A stretch of DNA of 64,000 bases from Strongyloides papillosus. Taxonomy: Eukaryota; Nematoda; Chromadorea; Rhabditida; Strongyloididae. The notes beneath the pieces are model-generated. The model saw nothing but the letters and a program-made list of their open reading frames with translations. It had not been told where the DNA came from and ran no database searches. The stretch covers positions 806,001 to 870,000 of the forward strand of contig SRSI01000060.1 in assembly GCA_005656395.1 (NCBI GenBank), read 5' to 3'. Positions 53,395 through 64,000 of this stretch are shown here, piece after piece (the stretch's first letter is position 1; every line of letters starts with the position of its first letter). The translations under genes were made by a program, and so were the position numbers.

Positions 53395-55151
53395 AATAAG
53401 TTACTTTTATTGATGAAACGTTAATAACTTTTATTGTAGTTTTTAGAACTTTATGATGTTATATCTATTTTACAACTACACTTGTTTTTGTAACACATTT
53501 CAAGATCATTCGAAAAAGTTTAGTTTGAAGGAAGTTATAAGAATATATATAAGAGTCATTTTTTCTTTGTACAGGGTGGGCCAAAATATGCATCACAGTT
53601 GCAATATAACACTTTATTACTTTTTTTGTAAGTGACATATTTTTATGGTATTAACGCATTTTGCAGAGAATTTGTTAGAGAATAATATATTACAAAATCG
53701 TTCGCAAGAATGAACTTAAAAAAAAGTTTTTTAATTTCTTAATATTTTATATTTAAAAAAAGTATTTCTTAATTTTTTTTTTAATTTAAACTTATTTTTA
53801 AGTTTAAAACACATAGATAAAAATTTGTAATAAGTCAATATTTCACACAATTATGTATGAAAAATGTAATCTTTTAAATGATCGCCATTTAATTTCTTGC
53901 ACAACTTGTTCATTATAAAACATTAATATTATCCTTATTAAATTGTTTTATTTAACTCTTTGAAATGATTTACCATACTTAATATTGCATGTCTTACGAA
54001 GCTTTGGTCAAATTGTAGTAGGTTTTCAATAAGTTATGAAATGTAACAATTGAACATTTGTTGGTGTAGTAATGACGAACTGTTTTTGTCTGTGCTTCAG
54101 TAGAATATTTTCTTAGAGAGGTAACAACGGTAAAAAATATTTAAAATATATGGAAGAAATTAATATTGTATAAACAAAATATTTTATGAAGAAAAATGTT
54201 GCAAAGTAACATTTTAAACATCTAGCATTTATTTTTAAATAAATTGGAATATTTTAAGATGCATTTTTAAAACAAAAATATAAACATTTTTATTTAACTT
54301 AATACAACTTTTTATTAAGACCATTCTTAAGAACGATCTTGTGGTATATTATTCTATCAATTGTTCTGTACAAAATGAGTATAATATCATAAAAATACGC
54401 CAACAATAAAAAAAGTTATAACAGTTATAAAGTGTTTCATGCAACTGTGATGCATATTTTGGCCCATTCTATATCTCTTTTAAGGAAATTAAGCAGATTA
54501 TTTTTAAGCAGTTTTTCATTATTTAATAAGAATTTGATAGTTCAACGTCTTTTTTTCAAAGTTTCCAACGACCCATTAATAAAAGTTAATTATAGGTAAA
54601 GTATAGCCATGTTTATAGTAGGCACTTTCTTGCAATTTATCATCAAGAATAATTTTAAAAATAAAATAAGAAAATAAAAATTGACAACAGCAGACATTCT
54701 AGCTTATAAAATGTTTTAACAGATAATATTTATTTTTCATTGTTCATTAAAATGTTTAAAATTGTAAAAATATTATTTTTTTATGAACAAAAACTCACAA
54801 TGTTTTATGACTTTACTTATAAATATTAAGTAATAATAAATTTCGATGCTTTTTATAGAAAAAAATTTGGGCTATCAAACGGCTACAATATTATTAAAAA
54901 ATGTTGAAAAATAAGAAGATATGGCATTTTTTATAATGTTTAATTTTTACTTTATAATAAAAATGCTTGGAAACAATGACATTTATATAAATCCAAAATA
55001 ACATCTTTCAAACATGAGCATTTTGTTCCGTCTTGACATATTTTATAGAAAACAAGTGAGGTCAACGAATGGTTATGATATTTTAAAATTCTATAAATTG
55101 CAACAAAGGTTATAATCGTTCAAATAGAAAATAACTTTTGTGGTTATCTTG
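53395..55151. mobile_element. Old foldback element, interrupted by a nested insertion
   Basis: The left end reads TA/CAGGGCTACAAATAAG. The right end, in reverse complement, reads TA/CAAGATAACCACAAAAG. The arms align imperfectly for at least 170 bp (left from 53395, right back from 55151), and the match continues after the nested 900-bp element. Removing that insert leaves about 855 bp, close to the foldback element at 46796-47682, which also begins CAGGG with TA flanks. Divergence between the arms marks it as older. Confidence 0.65.
53572..54471. mobile_element. Nested mariner-like element (900 bp)
   Basis: The ends share GGGCCAAAATATGCATCACA in inverted orientation (left CAGGGTGGGCC..., right in reverse complement TAGAATGGGCC...) and are flanked by TA. 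It sits inside the foldback element at 53395-55151, so it arrived later. The interior may hold a degenerate minus-strand transposase, but I recognise no catalytic motif. Confidence 0.75.
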
Positions 55152-55739
55152 TACATTGAATATGAAACGTAAACTTCGCAGTTTAAGTGATGTTACAAAC
55201 TATAAAAGTTCAGAATTGAAATTGTTTTGTTTTTATTCAATTCCACTAATGATTTTTCCATGTAAGTCATCTATTATTACTAATGTGCTGTTTAATCTCT
55301 TTTTTACCCTCTGAAAATTTTAGCGCAGGTTATCTTGGTAATGTTGATAAATCATTTAAATTATGGTTTTATGAAAAATGAAGACATTTAGAAGCCATCT
55401 ATTTGTCATAAAAAGTTATTTACATCACAAAAATTTATATAAAAAATTTGAACATTTAGGTCGTGCTAGTATTTTTTAGAAATTTTATATTTCATAACAT
55501 AATACGATTTTTATCGCATAGAAGAAAATTTTAAACATTTTCACAGATAAAAACACGCTTTGCAGATTAAATGATAGCTAAAATCGTTAACAATAAACGT
55601 TTTTAAAAATAAAAAAAACTTTTAATGTTATGCTTTTAAAACCGTAGTTTTTCAAGATTTTTCAAGACATTTTAAAAATTTCTACTGTTATTCCATTGTC
55701 GACTAAGGCTGAAAATAATATAACTGCTACAGTTATTAC
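55152..55739. other. AT-rich spacer
   Basis: Nothing recognisable between the foldback element and the next decayed coding stretch. Confidence 0.4.
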
Positions 55740-56075
55740 CTAGAAACTAGAGAAAGAATTGTTGGTATCGTTCGTGAAATAATAACAGACGATGAAACTA
55801 TAAAAAGGGATGAACTAGTATAGCATAAAAGTCTTTTACGAGTTCGTGGAGGTTTATCTTCGCAACTCTGTAATAATACCAAGGCCCTAAAAGCTATCCA
55901 CAAAACTAAAATTCTTTCCTGATATGTGCTTATTTTAGGTGAAGAGCCTTAAGTCAATATCAATGATGAAGGTTATTTTATTAAAAAAAGTGATTTATTA
56001 TGTAAAAGTGAAATTATATCTAAACCAGATCATGATACAAATCGCTCTATGAGTTATACAATGAAACATGATTAA
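55740..56075 (+). pseudogene. Decayed coding stretch, unknown family (segment 7)
   Basis: One frame of 112 codons including the terminal stop, with three internal stops. It reads ETRERIVGIVREIITDDETI, then SLLRVRGGLSSQLCNNTKAL and VNINDEGYFIKKSDLLCKSE. Composition and residue patterns are protein-like throughout. The charged start could be a DNA-binding region of a transposase, but this is only a guess; no family is recognised. Confidence 0.5.
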
Positions 56076-57847
56076 TTTAGTAATTTATAAATGAGAATAA
56101 TAAGTGAACTATTCGCTAGATGTCTAGTTATTGAAAATTGTAGTAAATTAATAATTTAAAAAATAATCACTATTTCTTTTAGACAAATTTGCTAATTTTA
56201 ATACAATATTATTAATGTTAAATTTGTAGGAGAGTATTTTTAATAAAGAATGTTTTTTTCTATTTTGTTGATATTCTACTTATTAAAAAAATTAAGCACT
56301 ATATAAAAATTTAAGTAAAATTTTATTGGTTCTTACACTATCTAAAAATACACAATATAGTATAAGTATATTAACAATTTAAATTAACAAATTTTTTGTA
56401 ATTTATGTTTTTATAAGGAATTTAATTTTTGATGATAAATTTCTTTTTAAGACTCTTAATTTTAGCTAAATTTTAATTTAATATAAAAGCGAAGTAAGCA
56501 ATTTGATAAAAATCAAGATGACGGGTTTCTTTAATTAAATAGTGTATGACTTGCACATTAAAAATGTAATTTTTATTTTATTATTTTAAACACACAAAAA
56601 TAATTTCTGACATTTTGTTATGTACACTGCAAAAATAACGTTTTTGCAATGTACTTTTTAGAACGTCTTTCCAAGAAAAATTTACAATAATTGCCGGATT
56701 TTTTAATTATAAAAGAGCATAGTTAAAAAGTAATTTATTGCAAAAATTAATATTTAGTATATTCTATTTAAACTTATCTGATTTTACATAACGAGAAATT
56801 TAAACGATTTAACAAAAAAAATCTATCAACAATACCTATAATATGCTATTTTACCTCATCATTTTAGTTTATGATATATACTTTTTTAATTATAATAGTA
56901 AAAATTTTATTAGAATGAAACTGGGGTTATAACAATATAAAAAGAATGATAATTAATAATCCCAATGACAGGTGAACAGAGAATCAGGATAGGATTCGTT
57001 TGGCTAACAATCCGTTCAAGATTCATCCATTCTTACTTTAATTTTTAAATTTAATCACGTTTCACTATAAAATTGTATCTAATTAAAAGAATAATGTTTA
57101 TAGTTTTTTATCAAAAATTGAATGCTATTCTACTGTAAAAATAATCATTATTGTCCAATTATTAAGAAAATTTCAAATAATTGTAGTATATATTTTTCTA
57201 ATTCTTTAAATATTACACAAAATAACATTTAAAATTTTCATTTATTTATGTCACAACAATATACTGAATATGATAGAGAAAAACAAAAGCTTTTAGCCAT
57301 CCTAATATATTATTTTTAGAAAATAGTCTAAAATAAAACAAAATTATTAAATTACTCTTCAACAACAACTTAAATTATTGTTATAAAATAATAAATTATT
57401 AAAATGATATACTAACTGAAACAGAAACAATTTATAGGCAAAATGAAGTGTGTATTTTGGCCTTTTTCTTAAATTGTGCTTTTTCTTTTTTTAATTGTAA
57501 TCGTTACCAAATAGAAATGAAGAAGATATGTCAAAGATCACATATAAGTCACGTAAAATATTAAAAATTATTCTTATTATGTATTATAAATGAACAACTT
57601 CAATAAGCTATACACTTCTTATATAAATTTTTAAGTTACATATTATTCTTTACAAGACTATTTATATATAAATAAACATTTTTCCAATTTTGCAATTAAA
57701 CAATAATTGCATTGTAAAATAAATATTCAATGCATCGTAATAAGTATTTAAAAAACAAAAAAAAGTCAGAAATTATTTTTGTGTGTAGACAATTTATTTT
57801 GCTTTTAAATAAAAGTAGAAACCATCAATTTAATATTTATTCGCTAT
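56076..57847. other. 1.8-kb AT-rich region without recognisable genes
   Basis: Downstream of the TIL-domain gene (minus strand). A short, less AT-rich patch around 56965-57035 shows no coding frame that I can support. Confidence 0.4.
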
Positions 57848-58420
57848 TTAAATTTTTTGATTATTGTTACTGCTGTCATTACTATCTAAATCTTTTTTTA
57901 AGACGCGCCGTAAAAATGGGTACCTGTATTTTCTACAATCAAAAATTCTGATACATTTTTTTTCATGTGAAATAACATTTGGAAATTTACAATCGCAACC
58001 TTCTCCCACACATTTGAAAAAACAAGGCTTCCAGATATGAAGCTCGTTACATGTTCGTTGGCAAGGTGCTTTACATTTCGTGTAAATTTGATTTCTCGGA
58101 CACCATGGTGTTGTAGTTGGTCTGTCGATTGTTGTTTTAATTTTTTTTGGACAATTTCGTTTTTTCACACATTTATATTTGCTAATTAAATAGTAATCTT
58201 TTTCACATTGACATTGATAGTGATAACAATGATAAAGGCATTTTTGTTTTGATTTATTTAAATTTGGACATGTTTTTAAACATTTACGTTCGCATTTCCT
58301 ATATTTCATACCTTTTGGACATATCACTCTTTTTCCATTTATAACAATATTTAGAATAAGAAAGAAAATAAAAGAAATCAAATACAACTTTATAGTTAAA
58401 ACCATTCTATCCAACAACAA
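57848..58420 (-). CDS. Secreted protein with two TIL (trypsin-inhibitor-like) cysteine-rich domains
   Basis: A single intact exon of 190 aa. A hydrophobic leader (IKLYLISFIFFLILNIV) follows a short N-terminus; the start could be Met1 or Met6. Two domains of ten cysteines each follow. The first runs from ICPKGMKYRKC to KKRNC (about 34-90). A Thr/Pro-rich linker (TTIDRPTTTP) leads to the second, from WCPRNQIYTKC to RIFDC (about 106-164). Spacing C-x-C-x3-C-x3-C and the closing C-x-C fit TIL domains of the nematode serpin-like/BSTI inhibitor group. Such secreted proteins often inhibit serine proteases; target and stage are unknown. The C-terminus is basic then Ser/Asn-rich. It is the only clean gene inside the inverted-repeat spacer. 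Confidence 0.88.
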   Translation of the reverse strand: MLLDRMVLTIKLYLISFIFFLILNIVINGKRVICPKGMKYRKCERKCLKTCPNLNKSKQKCLYHCYHYQCQCEKDYYLISKYKCVKKRNCPKKIKTTIDRPTTTPWCPRNQIYTKCKAPCQRTCNELHIWKPCFFKCVGEGCDCKFPNVISHEKKCIRIFDCRKYRYPFLRRVLKKDLDSNDSSNNNQKI

Positions 58421-59439
58421 AATGTATGTGAAAGTATTATCCTTCTAAAAGTATTTTATAGCCATTTAAAATAGTAGCGTAATTATTTAATATAATTACT
58501 ACAGTTCATTATGTTTAATTTTACCAAAAATCTGTAAACTATACAAAGATCATTTAAATAATCTTTAACTGTGATGTCAATGATTGATTATTAAAATTTC
58601 TCATCTTTTAAAAAAGTAAAAGTGTAGATTTTTCTGTGCTCATAATTTGTAAAAAAATTTTTTGTTGTGAAATAAATATCTGTATACATAAAAAAATGAG
58701 ATTCAAACCTTTAAGATTTGTCTAAAAGATATTGATTCAAAACTTTTATAAAAATATATTTATAGATAATTAATCACATATTTTTAATTCATGAGATTGA
58801 TATGATATAGTTGTTTTATACTTTTTTTTATTTATTATACCTTACAATGACGTTAGTTTATTTTGACATAAATATTAAAGCTATCACATTAAAAATTATT
58901 TTTTGATAATTAAACAATCTGATATCTAAAAAGCATCATAAACAAACAATTAAAGAAAATATATATATAAATGCAATATAAGTTATTAGAAAGCTTATTT
59001 TATAATTATCAACTATTATTTAAAAAAATTTATAAATGTTTTTTTAAAATTTAGTACTTTTTAATAGTATTTTATTATTTTATAGAAAATAATTGAAGTA
59101 TTTGTAGAAAATTTAACTATGCTTTTCATTTTTACACTTTTTAAGCATTGTTTAAAATTTTTATTTTTTTTAATGTATTAAAAAAAGTCAACTAATTATT
59201 TAATAAATATAAAACAAAATGTTTAAAAATAAATAAAATGATTTTTTGAATCAGCTTGAAATTTATCATTAACACTGATGATTTAATAATAAACTACTAA
59301 AGAACATTAACTTTACAAATATAACCAACAATAATAACCACTAATTTATTTTTAGTACAAAATGATTTGGAAATTTTTTTAAAGAGATTTTAATTTGTAA
59401 TCCTCTATCCTCTATATTTATAGAGGAGAGATTTTAGCC
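58421..59439. other. Upstream region of the TIL-domain gene
   Basis: AT-rich with no coding sequence. A perfect 8-bp-stem hairpin, CCTCTATA-TT-TATAGAGG, lies at 59409-59426, just before the diverged repeat extension begins. Confidence 0.4.
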
Positions 59440-59810
59440 TGTAAATTATTTTTGAATTTCTGGATTTTTTTTAATGAAATATATCTAGGGAAACATGGTA
59501 AAACATAATATCAAATATTGGCTCCGTACGATATGTCGTTCTTGAGATACATTGACTTAAAGGTACCAAATTCCAAATTTTGGTACCTCCATATCTCCCT
59601 CAAAAATTAATTTTTTTGTTCGAAATTTCACAATTAGACATCATTTTTAATGCTTATTACGTATAAACAATAAAATCCAGCAAAAAATAATTCAATCTCG
59701 AGATTTGAGATATCGTCGAAAATGATACTTTTTACCCCAAATTTTACCTCTTTAGAGCGACATATCTTGCTACAGAAAACGAAATTCAAAACAATTCAAA
59801 AATGCTCCCG
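59440..59810. repeat. Diverged extension of the right inverted-repeat arm
   Basis: Partner of 46401-46785, in opposite orientation, at roughly three-quarters identity by eye. It joins the near-identical arm at 59811 with an abrupt change in similarity. Confidence 0.75.
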
Positions 59811-61670
59811 GGGTAATTAATTTCTCTACATTTTAAGACTATTTTCAAAGAAATCTGACAACTTTGAGTATGGAAAAACTTTGACAAACCTTTTTTTGGA
59901 ATTTGTTATTTTTGTAAAAATTTTGACTTTGACGTAGAAAAAATGTATGAAGATGTCAATATTTTAAAATAGTTTCCTCAGCAAAATTATTCTAAGAACA
60001 GTTCTCTATCAAATGACGTTAAGCATGATTTGATAGAATCACCCAATTCCGAGATATAGTGATTTAAAAAATCTACCAAATTTTTCCCAAAACAATTTTT
60101 TTTGACTTTGAGCTAAAAAAAAAGTATAAAAATGAAAAGCAATCAAAAAAACAAAAAAATGTATATCTGGAGAATTTTGTTGTCAACATTTTAAGACCAT
60201 AAGCAGTAATATATGTTGCACCCTTTTTGAGATATCTGGGAAAATGCCAAAGCATACCTTCAAAAACATTTATTAAAAGTCGCATTTTTTTAACTTTTAT
60301 ACAATTTGAACATGTATTTTTCATATTATGATGCATTTTAATTATAAAAATAAGTTTTAGCAATTATTTGATGCAATTTTAATGGAAAAAATCGGAACAG
60401 TAACATAACAAATGATGGTAAATATTTTCATTTTAAATTAAGAAACAGTTTTATACTTAATTCATAATGTCTTAAGCATCAAGCGTAATGACAAATCAAA
60501 CAAATTAAGACATTTCAAAAAATTTTGGCTGCTCAAAGTGCTATATTGTATAATAAGATCGCATTTATTTATATAAACGGCGACGAATTCTTGCAATTTA
60601 GAAAAATATAGCAAATCACCAAGCGTAAATGTATTTTTACATATCTCTACATACATGTTCTTTAATGATCCTACTTGAGTACTTAATGAAGATGATCTAA
60701 TGCGTCAAAAAACTACGATATAAAAAAATTTTTTACGAAGGTCATTCAATAAGTAAAGAGACAAATAACCATAGGTAAAAAATAGCAAAATAAAAACGAT
60801 GATAAGAAATAAACCATGAAATAAGAACTGCTTTTATCATTTTTACATAATTTGCAATAAAAATTTTTGCTATAAATAAACTATATTTAACTATCTAATG
60901 ATGGTATCCCAACTTAAAAACTGTAATTAGAAGAAACAACGTTTTGTAAAAAGATGCCACGTGTAAACAAGGTTAAACCTTACAAAATCTATTCCCTGAT
61001 GCTTAAGCAATATGGTGGAAGCTGTATGAATCGTACAAATTTCTGAAAAAAATGTGGTACAAGTGTAAGTACAGTTTATTCGTTAATTCAAAGTAAACTG
61101 AAATATCTTAAAAAAAGATGCGAAAAGGCTTGATTGAGAGATTTTTCACATTCACAGTACAGTCCAGACCGTGAACAATCAGATTCTTATTTTGTTTGGG
61201 CTTCTCAAAGATTCTTTTCGTTGAGTAAGATTAAACGATAATTAAGTGGTAAAGGAAAAAATACAGAAAATGACTAAGATCTCAGGGTAGAAATTTCTTT
61301 GCCATTGGCATAAGAAAGCTCGTGGAAAGATAGAATAAGTGCATAAATGTAGCAAGGAATTGTGTTGAAAAATTAGTAAAATTTGGGATTTATACGATAA
61401 CAAATTTTTGAGTTATGATCATTTGTCTCTTTACTTATTGAATGACCCTCGTATAATACAAAGATACATTTTTGAAATGATTCATGATAAAAATGTTTTA
61501 CACAAGTCTTAAAACAACACGAAAAATTTTTTTTGAATTGAATAAACCGAAGATAATCTTGAGAATCCCGATATGGGTAGCACATACCTTTTTACCCCTC
61601 CAACCATTGAAAAATTTCAAACGCATAAACAACTTCACTCATTGTCATTTGTAATTAATTAAACATATTA
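59811..61670. repeat. Right arm of the 1.86-kb inverted repeat
   Basis: Reverse complement of 44541-46400 with constant pairing (coordinates sum to 106211). It carries the second copy of the 716-bp TA-flanked element and the same short non-genic frames. Outside 61670 only about 40 bp of weak similarity continues. The left arm abuts the end of the acetylcholinesterase-like pseudogene; the right arm does not abut a recognisable esterase sequence. Confidence 0.9.
60736..61451 (+). mobile_element. Internally degenerate Tc1/mariner-type element (716 bp), right copy
   Basis: Same length, termini and TA flanks as the element at 44760-45475, and at the mirrored position within the arm. The transposase remnant starts at ATG 60955 on the plus strand and meets a stop after about 30 codons. 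Confidence 0.85.
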
Positions 61671-62979
61671 CTAATGATATTTGCTGATAAATGCAAAAAT
61701 GCTAATTAAACTAAAAATCTTATTTTGATAATCAACAAAACAAAAAAAGAATTAAAACAAATCATCGCATAAAAACTAAATTTTCAAAAATATTTCTTTT
61801 TTGATTACATATAAAAAATTAAGATTAATAAAATCACAAAAATTACATGTCAAATGATATATGATAAAATATAAAGCTTAAAAGCAAAATGTTTGAATAG
61901 ATTAAGAGAAGCGTCATGTAAAAAAATGATCAATCGAAAATAACATTCAAAATTAGCTTTATACATCTATCAGGTAAAAGTAAATTTTTTTGAATTATGC
62001 AAGCGTATCTGTATTTTAAAAAATTGAAAAAAGAATAAAATAAAATGGAGTAGAGATATTTCTACGATTAGGTAAAAAATCCCAGCCCTACGGGCAGGCA
62101 GTGGCGAGCGAAGCGAGTTAGCTGCTTGTAGATAATCTATCGAATTATATATTTATTGACATAAAATTATAGAAAACAAATGTATAAATTGATAGGATTT
62201 AAAAAAATTACTTACTCCTATCCGAATAGAAACCTTTTGATATGTAGTATTTCACATGCCTATAAATTGTAGTAAGTGATGTATAAAAATCACATTAACA
62301 GCATAATTAAAATGTATTTTATGAGGATAAGAAAATGTATTTGCACTTTAACGAATCTGATATTAATCTCTAAACTACGAAACTCTGTCAAAGTGTTAAA
62401 ATTATTCGAAATGCGGAAAAAGCTATAAAATAGGATTTTTTTTATTAAAAAATTTTTCTGAAATATAAATTTTAATTTTTAGCTATTTTAATCTTTATAT
62501 ACTATTATTTTACCATAATATATTTATTAATTTGTTTATTTTAGATGGCTTGTTTTTAATATCATTCAATTAATATTAAAATATCCGAACAAGATTTACA
62601 TCTATTAGTTTTATGCATATTTTATTAATATTTGTATTTTGCTCTTAGAAGAAGATTAAATAATCATAAAGTAAATTCTATCATTCAATTTATTCTGCTA
62701 ATTAAATAAAATATATTTTATCATGATCTTTATTTCACTAAAAATAATTTTATAATTTTTTTTTGATCCTACAATTCCTAATTATTAATGAAAAATTTAA
62801 TCAATAATTTGTTCTATTATTATGTCTAATTAGAAAACTTATAAAAAATAATCCATACCTATATTTAAAATGATGTATAAATAATTGTATTAAAAGACTT
62901 CATGTAAAGTGTTGTCAAAAAAACAAATTAAATTTTTAAAATACATAACTATCTATATAAGAAAATTGTGTGATATAAA
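61671..62979. other. AT-rich region with one GC-rich islet
   Basis: No genes recognised. The islet at 62081-62127 is listed separately; the rest is ordinary AT-rich sequence. Confidence 0.4.
62081..62127. other. GC-rich islet with a short hairpin
   Basis: About 45 bases of high GC content sit abruptly in AT-rich DNA. They include GCCC-TAC-GGGC, a potential hairpin, followed by GGCGAGCGAAGCGAG. No tRNA or known small RNA fold is evident. It could be a fragment of a dispersed repeat, an unrecognised RNA or a remnant of foreign DNA. Confidence 0.5.
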
Positions 62980-63483
62980 TTAGTTAAAAATATATAGAGA
63001 TACAAATTTGTTGTAACCTTCTATATCTTCTTTTTGGTTTAGGCTTCTAGCCAAATCAATGTCTCGTATATTGAAATATTTTTTGAGGGTTGCACTATAA
63101 TATATAAAGTTTGCTGGAACTCGCACTTTCAATATTTTTTCACAATTTATACTTTTTCCCCTACATTGATGAAAAATTAAAACATATGGATCAAAAAATT
63201 ATACTTTAGTTTAGTTGTTTAATTACTTACTTGCACTAAGAATACTTCGTACTTTTCTCGCAGCAGAAAATCTTCTATTATTTGTAATAACTTTACGATT
63301 TAATAAAAATTGTCCATTAAATCTAGTATAATCATAGAGAAAAACTCGAGAACTTCTAGCTGGACGTCGATTACAAGTAACATATTCAAATACGCCAAAT
63401 ACATTAATTCTTTTAAAGCTTAGACGTTCAACTTTACTTTGAATGAAAATCGATAAAATCAATACAATTATATTAAAATTCAC
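62980..63483 (-). CDS. Divergent transthyretin-like (TTL/TTR) family secreted protein
   Basis: Two exons, 63483-63227 and 63160-62980, give 145 aa. The signal peptide is MNFNIIVLILSIFIQS. The first exon carries the TTL pattern NVFGVFEYVTCNRRPARSSR then VFLYDYTRFNGQFLLNRKV. The second carries the C-terminal block NCEKILKVRVPANFI and KKYFNIRDIDLARSL, which resembles the family's CxRKxxxxIPxxYI...F.IG..NL ending. Frame requires the donor GTAATT at 63226; the stronger-looking GTAAGT four bases earlier would lead to a premature stop in exon 2. The middle of the domain (xDxxGxFxxxG...DPxLxIYHDC) is shortened and poorly conserved. TTLs are nematode-expanded secreted proteins; one (TTR-52) bridges apoptotic cells, but most have no known function. 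Confidence 0.72.
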
Positions 63484-64000
63484 TAATATAGAAAAGTTTG
63501 GTATTATAAAAATATATAGAACACTATAATTTATAGTAAAAATTGAAAAGTAGTATAAATATACTTAACAATCTTTTATCCAGCTTGTTAATATAACAAT
63601 TTTTTTGATTTTTGACTCTCTAATAGATATTTCTTAACCAATTTGTCATAAAATTTGGTATTCGCTGAAAGTTAAAATTTTAAAATTAAAAGATACCGAA
63701 TCCGATATACAGAGTCAACGTTTTGCCTAATTTTTTTAGTTTTTAAATACACACTTACAATGCTCCAGAATAAGAATAACCAAACATTACTAATAGGAAC
63801 TTACAACCTGTGAGCAATGAAAACAAATAATTCACATCTGTGGTACAAAATCAATAAACTATGTCGACATTTTACTACCAATATAACGTTGATATAGGAA
63901 AGGTGCTCTTGTAATAAGTAAAGCTTCAACATTTTTCATTTAAAGGCAGATTTCAATATTAGTGGAGCAAAATTTATCATAACTGCTGACAGAAAATTTA
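63484..64000. other. Upstream region of the transthyretin-like gene
   Basis: AT-rich, no coding sequence recognised. A TATACAGAGTCAACG stretch near 63700 weakly recalls the ends of the foldback element at 46796-47682, but no partner end is present in the window. Confidence 0.35.

Noticed and set aside
57730..57951. A plus-strand frame overlapping the end of the TIL-domain gene
   Set aside because: Shadow of the cysteine-rich gene on the opposite strand.
62081..62127. Resemblance of part of the islet to a conserved bacterial 16S rRNA stretch (CCTACGGG...GGCAG)
   Set aside because: Only a handful of bases match and the flanks are not rRNA-like; not enough to call contamination or transfer.

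Overview
The window looks like nuclear DNA of a parasitic or facultatively parasitic nematode, most probably Strongyloides or a close relative. The base composition is extremely AT-rich. Introns are mostly 45-60 bp with GT...AG ends. The protein set is animal and nematode-like: calcineurin A, V-ATPase subunit a, a calcium-channel alpha2/delta subunit, a copine-domain membrane protein, TIL-domain and transthyretin-like secreted proteins, and an acetylcholinesterase-like pseudogene. The genus is inferred from composition and gene families; no marker gene is present.

Left part (1-38 kb): well-spaced, intact, apparently single-copy genes. A nitrobindin-like gene (+) and a Rabin8/Sec2-type Rab exchange factor (-) converge with only 200 bp between their stop codons. 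An alpha2/delta calcium-channel subunit (+, five exons, 8.66-12.12 kb) lies between long AT-rich gene-free stretches. Calcineurin A (+, 20.97-24.37 kb) and V-ATPase subunit a (-, 26.20-28.89 kb) converge. A class III PLP-dependent phospho-lyase/aminotransferase (-) and a large membrane-anchored copine-domain protein (-, 34.81-38.26 kb) follow. Exon phases for all of these were checked by hand and close exactly.

The most interesting point in this part is in calcineurin A. Two tandem, homologous exons of exactly 98 nt (23587-23684 and 23960-24057) encode alternative versions of the segment between the calmodulin-binding helix and the autoinhibitory helix. Either one alone keeps the frame; both together give an early stop, so they behave as mutually exclusive exons. 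A candidate 9-nt microexon lies just upstream.

Right part (42.8-62 kb): a repeat-rich, decaying region. It begins with a broken acetylcholinesterase-like pseudogene. That abuts one arm of a large inverted repeat: 44541-46400 matches 59811-61670 in reverse complement without a length change, and with one mismatch in the parts compared. Both arms contain the same 716-bp TA-flanked Tc1/mariner-type element. The 13.4-kb spacer holds a foldback element, a second foldback element interrupted by a nested mariner-like element, several stretches of decayed plus-strand coding sequence of unknown family, and one clean gene for a two-domain TIL protease-inhibitor-like protein. The layout, about 17 kb with 1.9-2.2 kb terminal inverted repeats, could be an old giant transposon or an inverted duplication kept alike by gene conversion. 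A GC-rich islet (about 62.08-62.13 kb) and a small, divergent transthyretin-like gene (-) close the window.
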